This document shows positions 5,029 to 9,990 of a DNA stretch of 9,990 bases, in pieces. The DNA lies in assembly GCA_937885735.1 (NCBI GenBank), contig CALABN010000005.1, forward strand, positions 1 to 9,990, read 5' to 3'. Each line of letters starts with the position of its first letter. Positions within the stretch are counted from its first letter, which is position 1. This DNA is from an uncultured Bacteroidota bacterium. Its GTDB lineage: Bacteria > Bacteroidota > Bacteroidia > Bacteroidales > SZUA-534. The notes beneath the pieces are model-generated. The model was given only the letters and a program-made list of their open reading frames with translations, was not told where the DNA came from and did no database searches. A program made the translations under genes and the position numbers.

Positions 5029-6543
5029 ATGTATAATCAAGAAGAATTAGCATCAATCAAGGCTCACAATTTGGAGCCTCGTGATGTGGACGACCAAATC
5101 CGTAAATTCACCAAAGGATTTCTTCCACTGGACATAGTGGCACCTGCAACTGCTAAAAACGGTATCAAGTGTTTGTCGGAGGCACGCTTGATAGAGTATG
5201 TAAAGACTTTTGAGTCGGCAAAGGTTAAAAAGGTGAAGTTTGTGCCTGCTTCGGGTGCCGCTTCTCGTATGTTCAAGAAATTGTTTGAGGTTATGGAAGA
5301 GTATCGTGGCCCGCAAGACTACGATAAGGCAATGTCTGACAAGGCAATAGCCGATTTGTGCAACAATATTGAAAAGTTCGCTTTCTACGATGATTTGCAG
5401 GCCGTGCTCGCCAAACAAGGCACTTCTGTTGACAATGTATTGAAAAACAAGCAAATTGATGTGCTTTTGAAGGCAATTCTTACTGGTTCGGGTTTGAATT
5501 ACGGCAAGTTGCCAAAAGGGTTGCTCAAGTTCCATAAGACCGACGAAGGGTGCCTGACACCTTTTGAGGAGCATTTGAAAGAGGCTGTCGCATATTCAGG
5601 CAACGACGGTGTGGCTTCACTGCACTTTACCGTTTCCGGCTCGCATAAGGAGTTGTTCCAAAATAAGTTAAACGAGGTTTTGCCAGCCTACGAGAAAAAA
5701 TACAATTGCAAGTTCGACATCTCGTTCAGTGTGCAAAAACCTGAAACTGATACAGTTGCCGTTGATGCCGATAACAAGCCTGTAAACGATGCAAATGGCG
5801 GATTGGTGTTCCGTCCAGGCGGTCACGGCGCATTGATTGCCAATTTGAACCAGATTGATTCCGACCTGATTTTTGTGAAGAATATTGACAATGTTGCGCA
5901 AGAGTCAAAGAATGCCGACACTTTGATGTACAAGAAGGCTATAGCAGGTATGTTGCTTTCTCATCAGGCAACGGTGTTCGAGTATCTGCAAAAACTCGAC
6001 GGCTCTGTATCCGATGCATTGTTCACTGAAATTGAGGCGTTTGTGAAGACAAAATTGTCAATCTTGCCTCCAGCGGAATATCCTTTGTATTCCGATAATC
6101 AGAAAATCGATTTCCTTCGCGATAAGTTGAACCGTCCTATGCGCGTCTGCGGAATGGTCAAGAACGAAGGCGAGCCAGGCGGTGGCCCATACTGGGTGAA
6201 GGGTGCCGACGGCTCTATCCAGCTGCAGATTCTTGAAAGCACGCAAATTCCTGACAACAAGAAGGATTTGATGAATCAGGCAACACATTTCAATCCTGTC
6301 GATTTGGTTTGCTCAACTGTTGACTACAAGGGCAATAAGTTCGACTTGCCAAAATATGTCGATCAGCAGACTGGATTCATCAGCAGTAAGAGCATCGAGG
6401 GAAAAACTGTCCGCGCGCTCGAACTTCCAGGCTTGTGGAACGGCGCAATGAGCGACTGGATTACATTGTTCGTTGAGGTGCCTGCCAGCACGTTCAATCC
6501 TGTAAAGACAGTCAACGATTTGCTTCGCGATGCCCACCAATAG
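5029..6543 (+). CDS. DUF4301 family protein, nucleotidyltransferase-like (504 aa)
   Basis: I recognise DUF4301 (PF14134), a Bacteroidota family of about 500 aa with no assigned function. Length is full and no signal peptide is seen, so it is predicted cytosolic. KFVPASGAASRMFKKL (70-85) resembles the glycine-rich, arginine-containing nucleotide loop of sugar-1-phosphate nucleotidyltransferases. RPGGHGALIANL (262-273) with DLIFVKNIDNVA (279-290) resembles the GHG and NxDN blocks of UDP-sugar pyrophosphorylases. A third conserved block, MRVCGMVKNEGEPGGGPYWV (371-390), lies at a similar place to substrate-binding segments of that group. By inference this is a divergent GT-A-fold nucleotidyltransferase making or using an activated sugar; the substrate is unknown. 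The glycosyltransferase gene follows 46 bases later, probably in one operon, which fits sugar metabolism. The annotated family is certain; the activity is not. Confidence 0.9.
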   Translation: MYNQEELASIKAHNLEPRDVDDQIRKFTKGFLPLDIVAPATAKNGIKCLSEARLIEYVKTFESAKVKKVKFVPASGAASRMFKKLFEVMEEYRGPQDYDKAMSDKAIADLCNNIEKFAFYDDLQAVLAKQGTSVDNVLKNKQIDVLLKAILTGSGLNYGKLPKGLLKFHKTDEGCLTPFEEHLKEAVAYSGNDGVASLHFTVSGSHKELFQNKLNEVLPAYEKKYNCKFDISFSVQKPETDTVAVDADNKPVNDANGGLVFRPGGHGALIANLNQIDSDLIFVKNIDNVAQESKNADTLMYKKAIAGMLLSHQATVFEYLQKLDGSVSDALFTEIEAFVKTKLSILPPAEYPLYSDNQKIDFLRDKLNRPMRVCGMVKNEGEPGGGPYWVKGADGSIQLQILESTQIPDNKKDLMNQATHFNPVDLVCSTVDYKGNKFDLPKYVDQQTGFISSKSIEGKTVRALELPGLWNGAMSDWITLFVEVPASTFNPVKTVNDLLRDAHQ

Positions 6544-6589
6544 CGGGTTTGCGTAGTTAGTCATATCTCGGAAGGCATTGCAGATAACG

Positions 6590-8095
6590 ATGACGGGTCA
6601 ATCCATAAAACCGATTTTGATTGGTCTTGCATCATTGTTATTTGCAATGCTTTTCAATTTTCTGAATACGCATTTCCTGAATTCCGACGGCATTGAGTTG
6701 CGTGGTGGCCAGATGGTCGTTACTGCCGACGATGCCAGTTACCTGTCGCCAGCCGACAATTTCCTTGCCGACGGCCAGTGGCGTTCCCATCAGCCTGGAC
6801 AGAACTCCTATTATCTGCGTTCGCCAGGTTATGGATGCATCTATTTGTTTTTCAAAATATTATTTCCGCATAACCCGTTCCTTTGGCTCAGGATTTTCCA
6901 GATTCTGCTGTTTGCCGTTTCGTCGGCATTGCTTTATGAAATGGCAAAGTGGTTCACCGATAATGAATTGGCATCGACTTGTGTGGCAGTCGTTTACGGT
7001 TGCACGCCATTCGCCTGCGGTTTTCTGTCGTACACGTTGACCGAGGGTGTTACGCCCGCGTTTGTGATTTTTTATCTGTACACGCTTGTGCGGTATGTGC
7101 AGAAACGTGAAACGAGGCATTTGCTGTTGTCGGCCGTTACGTTCGCTTTTCTGTTTGTAATCCGCCCTGTGCTGGGGATTTTCCTTCCATTGCAGATTGT
7201 GGCCGTCTGGTTGGTTTGCAAAAGGAGCCCTTCGCGCTTTGTGGCCTGCAGTGCTGTCGCATTATGTCTGGCGTTGTTGCCAATGTCGATGTGGCAGGTT
7301 CGCAACTGGCAGATATCGGGACGTTTTGTCGGCTTGCATCCAATCTATAGCACCGATTCGCCCGATTTGTTCCGTCCTGCCCATAAGTCGGCGTGGAATT
7401 TCGCAAAGACGTGGTCGCCACGTGGCGACGAGTTTCATAGTTCGATACAGGCGCTGTGGACATCGTCCGTCAATGGCGATTCAACGTTTGACGCAGTTGG
7501 ATATGCGGTGTCGAAAGTCCCGCCGAAAGTCTTGGATTGCGCTGGCTCCGAGAGTGTGCGTAAGGCCTATTCCGACTATTATCGGTTGTTGCGCTGGCAG
7601 GCTCCGTTTTTCAAAAACGGCGAGACGGTTCCCGACTGGTTCGTTGAAAGAGAGAAGTTGGTTGTGTCGCAATTCGATGCGTTGACACATATTGTACGGG
7701 CCAAATGTCCGTTTATGTATCACTTGTCGGGTCCGATGTGCGTGTATGGCCGATTGTCGCTACACTCTAACTTGTCGATGTATATGTTCCAAAAGACGTT
7801 TAGGGGCAATGCCGTGATGGAGTTTTTCCGCTTTCTCTTTTTGGCAATTCATTTCTCGCTTTTTGTCTTGATATGGGTGACGTTGGTTCAGAATCGGCGC
7901 GACAGGTTCAAGTTTGCCGTTGTGGCCGTTGTGGCATTTTACCTTGTCTATCTGGCGTGGTTCCAGCGAGGCATCGAGGAGCGCTACACTCTGCCCGTAT
8001 TGCCTATGTTGCTTGTTTCCGCCACCGATGTCGTTGTGCGCTTTGCAAAAAAAATCCCTATCAGAAATACCGATAGGGATTATGAAATAAATTAA
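6590..8095 (+). CDS. GT-C/GT39-like membrane glycosyltransferase (501 aa)
   Basis: A polytopic membrane protein of the ArnT/PMT-like GT-C type, which moves a sugar from a polyprenyl-phosphate donor to an acceptor on the periplasmic face. Evidence: the first hydrophobic helix (about 8-28), then a periplasmic loop with the acidic pair DD at 47-48 (ADDASYL), then RSPGYG (78-83) resembling the family RxPGYP block. Many hydrophobic helices follow (about 98-115, 128-147, 152-168, 178-210, 217-234, 408-432, 441-458), and GIEERYTLPVLPMLL (461-475) resembles the usual final block. A soluble segment lies at about 240-400. The ATG at 6590 is preferred over a TTG at 6578. Its last 15 or so codons overlap the terminator of the convergent hydrolase gene. 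Donor and acceptor are unknown. It probably forms an operon with DUF4301. Confidence 0.82.
   Translation: MTGQSIKPILIGLASLLFAMLFNFLNTHFLNSDGIELRGGQMVVTADDASYLSPADNFLADGQWRSHQPGQNSYYLRSPGYGCIYLFFKILFPHNPFLWLRIFQILLFAVSSALLYEMAKWFTDNELASTCVAVVYGCTPFACGFLSYTLTEGVTPAFVIFYLYTLVRYVQKRETRHLLLSAVTFAFLFVIRPVLGIFLPLQIVAVWLVCKRSPSRFVACSAVALCLALLPMSMWQVRNWQISGRFVGLHPIYSTDSPDLFRPAHKSAWNFAKTWSPRGDEFHSSIQALWTSSVNGDSTFDAVGYAVSKVPPKVLDCAGSESVRKAYSDYYRLLRWQAPFFKNGETVPDWFVEREKLVVSQFDALTHIVRAKCPFMYHLSGPMCVYGRLSLHSNLSMYMFQKTFRGNAVMEFFRFLFLAIHFSLFVLIWVTLVQNRRDRFKFAVVAVVAFYLVYLAWFQRGIEERYTLPVLPMLLVSATDVVVRFAKKIPIRNTDRDYEIN
8047..8081 (-). terminator. Intrinsic terminator of the hydrolase gene, inside the glycosyltransferase CDS
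   Basis: AATCCCTATC (8053-8062) and GATAGGGATT (8072-8081) are perfect 10-bp complements around a 9-base loop. Read on the minus strand, the hairpin is followed by a T run ending at 8047 (eight A on the plus strand, 8047-8054). The plus-strand flank lacks T, so it acts one way only. It terminates the hydrolase transcript 98 bases past its stop and lies in codons for the glycosyltransferase C-terminus. Confidence 0.88.
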
Positions 8096-8178
8096 CTGTA
8101 AGGCCGATTTCAGAATATTCTCACTATGGTTACGCTGAAGCCGTATTCATTGGGCGGGGGCAGTCGTATGAACGGCCG

Positions 8179-9051
8179 TTATTTCAGTTGTCTCTTGCCG
8201 TAACTTATTCTCAAGCCACGGTCTTCGACAGTGTTTGGCACCACGTACACGGTTGACTTGTCGAAAAGGCTGGTTACCATTTCGATGGCCCTCTGCCAGT
8301 GCGATGTTTTTGGCTTGTAGTCGCCGTTGAGTATGCCAGCGCTTATTTCGGCCAAGTCGTTCACCCGTTGCAGAGTCTCAAGATTGTCGCCTGGGTTATG
8401 GCCAGGATACAGTTTGTCGATGCCGTACTGCTCCATATATTTGGCCATTCGGTTGCAAGTCTTTATCACCTCGCTCAGCGATGTGGTTACCAGCAGGCTG
8501 GTGGAGCCGAATGAGTCGCCACTGAAGCCGTAGCGTGCTTCCTTGTCGATGAAAGTTACGGAACCAGGCGTGTGTCCTGGCGTGAATACCACTTCTATCA
8601 GCCTGTTGCCAAGGTCGAATGTCTGTCCGTCATTAAGGAAGAAAATCTTCCCCTTGTAGCCAGACATATCCCTTGCAATGTTTATGGTGTCAGGCTCGCA
8701 AATCCAAACCGAGTCCCATTCGTTGACAGCCTTTCCAGTATGGTCGCGGTGCACGTGAGTGGCAACAAAAATGGTCGGCTTCTTCACAATGTCCTCCGCT
8801 ATCTTGCGGAGTCCAGGGATGGTGTAGCCAGCATCAATCATAAGTGCAACCGAGTCGCCTTCAACAATATAGACCGATTCGTTATATACGCGGTGTCCGT
8901 GGCCGTGCCAGGTATGCTCGTCAATCTGGTGAATTTCGATGTCGTCGTTTTTGAAGACAGCCGTTTCGCTGTTGTCGGTTGGCGAGGCCGATCCGCCTGT
9001 GCACGAGGCCAGTATTGTAGTCAGTGCAACGATTGTGTAAAATACTCTCAT
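8179..9051 (-). CDS. MBL-fold metallo-hydrolase lipoprotein (290 aa)
   Basis: A metallo-beta-lactamase-fold hydrolase anchored as a lipoprotein. The signal sequence ends in a lipobox, LASC, with Cys17 as the lipidated residue. The metal motif is THVHRDH with H99, H101, D103 and H104. Further ligands are H160 (TPGHTPGS), D179 (FSGDSF) and H218 (YPGHNPG), the set found in glyoxalase II and related two-metal enzymes. The core spans about residues 38-235 and is followed by a short helical tail. The substrate is unknown: thioesters, lactones, phosphoesters and beta-lactams are all possible for this fold, and nothing argues for antibiotic resistance. It is convergent with the glycosyltransferase and has its own terminator. 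The upstream 60 bases show no strong TAnnTTTG match. An in-frame open extension of 22 codons follows the TAA. Confidence 0.9.
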   Translation of the reverse strand: MRVFYTIVALTTILASCTGGSASPTDNSETAVFKNDDIEIHQIDEHTWHGHGHRVYNESVYIVEGDSVALMIDAGYTIPGLRKIAEDIVKKPTIFVATHVHRDHTGKAVNEWDSVWICEPDTINIARDMSGYKGKIFFLNDGQTFDLGNRLIEVVFTPGHTPGSVTFIDKEARYGFSGDSFGSTSLLVTTSLSEVIKTCNRMAKYMEQYGIDKLYPGHNPGDNLETLQRVNDLAEISAGILNGDYKPKTSHWQRAIEMVTSLFDKSTVYVVPNTVEDRGLRISYGKRQLK

Positions 9052-9159
9052 TTTGTTGTAGTTTTTTTATTGTAACCTTAATTCCGCAACACTATTTATT
9101 AAAAGTCTGAGTGTAATTTCAAATCAGAAGTGCAATTTTTATTCAAGTAGTAGAACAAA

Positions 9160-9179
9160 AGGAAGGATTGCTCCTTCCT
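9160..9179. repeat. Hairpin upstream of the transposase, 8-bp stem
   Basis: AGGAAGGA (9160-9167) and TCCTTCCT (9172-9179) pair perfectly around TTGC. It lies just upstream of the transposase promoter. Similar structures near IS ends can block read-through transcription or translation; here that is inference. Confidence 0.6.
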
Positions 9180-9192
9180 ATAATAGATTAAT

Positions 9193-9200
9193 TATTTTTG
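9193..9200 (+). promoter_or_regulatory. -7 box of the IS30 transposase
   Basis: TATTTTTG matches TAnnTTTG exactly. A TTG at 9168-9170 (in the hairpin loop) gives a 22-base spacer as a possible -33 element. The ATG at 9208 is 7 bases downstream, so the transcript would have almost no leader. Confidence 0.5.
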
Positions 9201-9207
9201 TTTTACT

Positions 9208-9956
9208 ATGTACAAACAATTAACCCGAGAGCAAAGATATACAATAGATATCTTACTCAAACAGGAACAGAGAAAAAAGATATTGCACAGGCAATAGGAG
9301 TTCATCTATCTACGATTACCCGCGAAATAAATCGAAATAAAAGTAAACGGGGAGGACATAGCTATGAAATGGCGAACGAATTATCCGAAGAGCGAAATTT
9401 TCGATTGCCGGGAAACAGAGCAATCTCAGAGATTGTGAAAAACAAGGCAATTTGTTTTTTGAAAGAAGAACAATGGTCGCCCAAACAAATATCAGGAAGT
9501 TTGAAACTTCAAGAAATCAACATCTCGCATGAAACGATTTATGAAATTATACGAGAGGATAAAACGAATGGCGGTGATTTGTATAAGAATTGTCGCCACA
9601 AGTTAAAACATCGAAAACGATGTAAATGGACTACAACACATATACGCGATAGAATTTCAATAAAAGATCGCCCTAAAATTGTAGATGAAAGGAAAAGATT
9701 CGGAGATTGGGAAATGGATACGATAGTAGGGAAAAACAATAGTGGCGCTATCGTAACACTTACGGAACGAACAACAAATTTTCTGCTTATGGAGTATTTA
9801 CCAAACGGTAAAAATGCCAAGTCCCTCGCTGAGATTGTTTATCGTTTATTGTTGCCATATAAAAAATCCGTGTTGACAATCACAACGGATAATGGCTCGG
9901 AGTTCGCAGAACATGCCGTATTAGCTAAAAAACTTAAGGTGGGTTCTATAAATTGA
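9208..9956 (+). pseudogene. IS30-family transposase, frameshifted and 3'-truncated
   Basis: Two frames must be joined. From the ATG at 9208 the first frame gives MYKQLTREQRYTIDILLKQE, the expected IS30-family N-terminus, and stops at a TAG (9295-9297). A second frame continues with KKDIAQAIGVHLSTITREIN (helix-turn-helix), then NISHETIYEII, GDWEMDTIVG with the first catalytic Asp, and TTDNGSEF with the second. The junction is the heptamer A AAA AAG at 9273-9279; a -1 shift there joins the frames without losing a residue. The family normally continues about 80 residues further to the third catalytic residue (Glu in WxRGxNEN); here it ends after KKLK with an unrelated VGSIN and a stop. So it is inactive whatever the frameshift does. 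Either a programmed shift site was present in the parent or one A was lost in decay. Confidence 0.8.
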
Positions 9957-9990
9957 TTTCGAGAGATTTTTGAATTTTTATCAAGTAGAT
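9939..9990. other. Sequence beyond the transposase break
   Basis: After 9938 the DNA no longer fits an IS30 transposase in any frame I checked. It is AT-rich and contains AATTTTTATCAAGTAG (9973-9988), one base different in length from AATTTTTATTCAAGTAG (9134-9150) near the left side of the IS. It could be the end of a second mobile element or a deletion junction. The window stops before this can be told. Confidence 0.4.

Larger units (their letters stand above)
9111..9938 (+). mobile_element. Partial IS30-family insertion sequence
   Basis: AT-rich DNA begins in the gap after the hydrolase gene and carries an IS30-type transposase. The left boundary is not resolved: no inverted repeat or target duplication can be paired because the right end is missing. 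Recognisable transposase sequence stops at 9938, after the codons for KKLK. The DNA then changes to unrelated AT-rich sequence up to the window edge. Base composition is clearly lower in G+C than the genes to the left, as expected of a recent acquisition. The start at 9111 is approximate. Confidence 0.75.

Noticed and set aside
5053..5574. 173-codon minus-strand frame opposite DUF4301
   Set aside because: It lies wholly inside a well-recognised gene and its translation has no domain or signal features.
7197..7685. 162-codon plus-strand frame inside the glycosyltransferase gene
   Set aside because: It is an out-of-frame shadow rich in Arg, Cys and Trp with no family resemblance, whereas the other frame gives a clear membrane enzyme.
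8179..9051. Reading the MBL-fold protein as an antibiotic-resistance beta-lactamase
   Set aside because: The ligand set is shared by many hydrolases of this fold and no feature specific to a beta-lactamase class is recognisable.
8572..9075. 167-codon plus-strand frame opposite the hydrolase
   Set aside because: The opposite strand carries all metal-ligand motifs and a lipobox, so this frame is a shadow.

Overview
The window looks like a chromosomal segment of a Bacteroidota member, most likely order Bacteroidales. Three genes encode families I know essentially from that phylum (DUF4290, DUF4293, DUF4301). Several starts follow exact or near matches to the Bacteroidota promoter -7 element TAnnTTTG, and Shine-Dalgarno sequences are generally absent. 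No single gene fixes genus or species. Several starts given here are shorter than the longest open frame, because the longer frames begin inside or upstream of the likely promoter.

Layout: (1) 20-265, a small RRM RNA-binding protein followed by an intrinsic terminator. (2) 382-1075, about 700 bp without a gene but full of structure: a large nested inverted repeat, at least six short tandem arrays with 7- or 8-bp period, and two REP-like hairpins. (3) 1076-2165, two minus-strand genes (DMT-family DUF486 membrane protein, then DUF4290), each with its own TACATTTG promoter. (4) 2442-4780, a plus-strand pair: a four-helix DUF4293 membrane protein and a secreted TPR protein. (5) 5029-8095, a plus-strand pair: DUF4301, which carries nucleotidyltransferase-like motifs, and a GT-C/GT39-like membrane glycosyltransferase. 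(6) 8179-9051, a convergent minus-strand metallo-beta-lactamase-fold lipoprotein whose terminator lies inside the last codons of the glycosyltransferase. (7) From about 9110 to the window end, an AT-rich IS30-family element whose transposase needs a -1 frameshift at A AAA AAG and is cut off before its third catalytic residue.

Most genes point to envelope biology (membrane proteins, a periplasmic TPR protein, a lipoprotein hydrolase, a lipid-linked sugar transferase), but no complete pathway is present. I see no defence system, CRISPR array, RNA gene or prophage. The least explained material is the non-coding stretch at 382-1075, the 18-bp palindrome at the DUF4290 promoter and the slippery site in the IS30 transposase.
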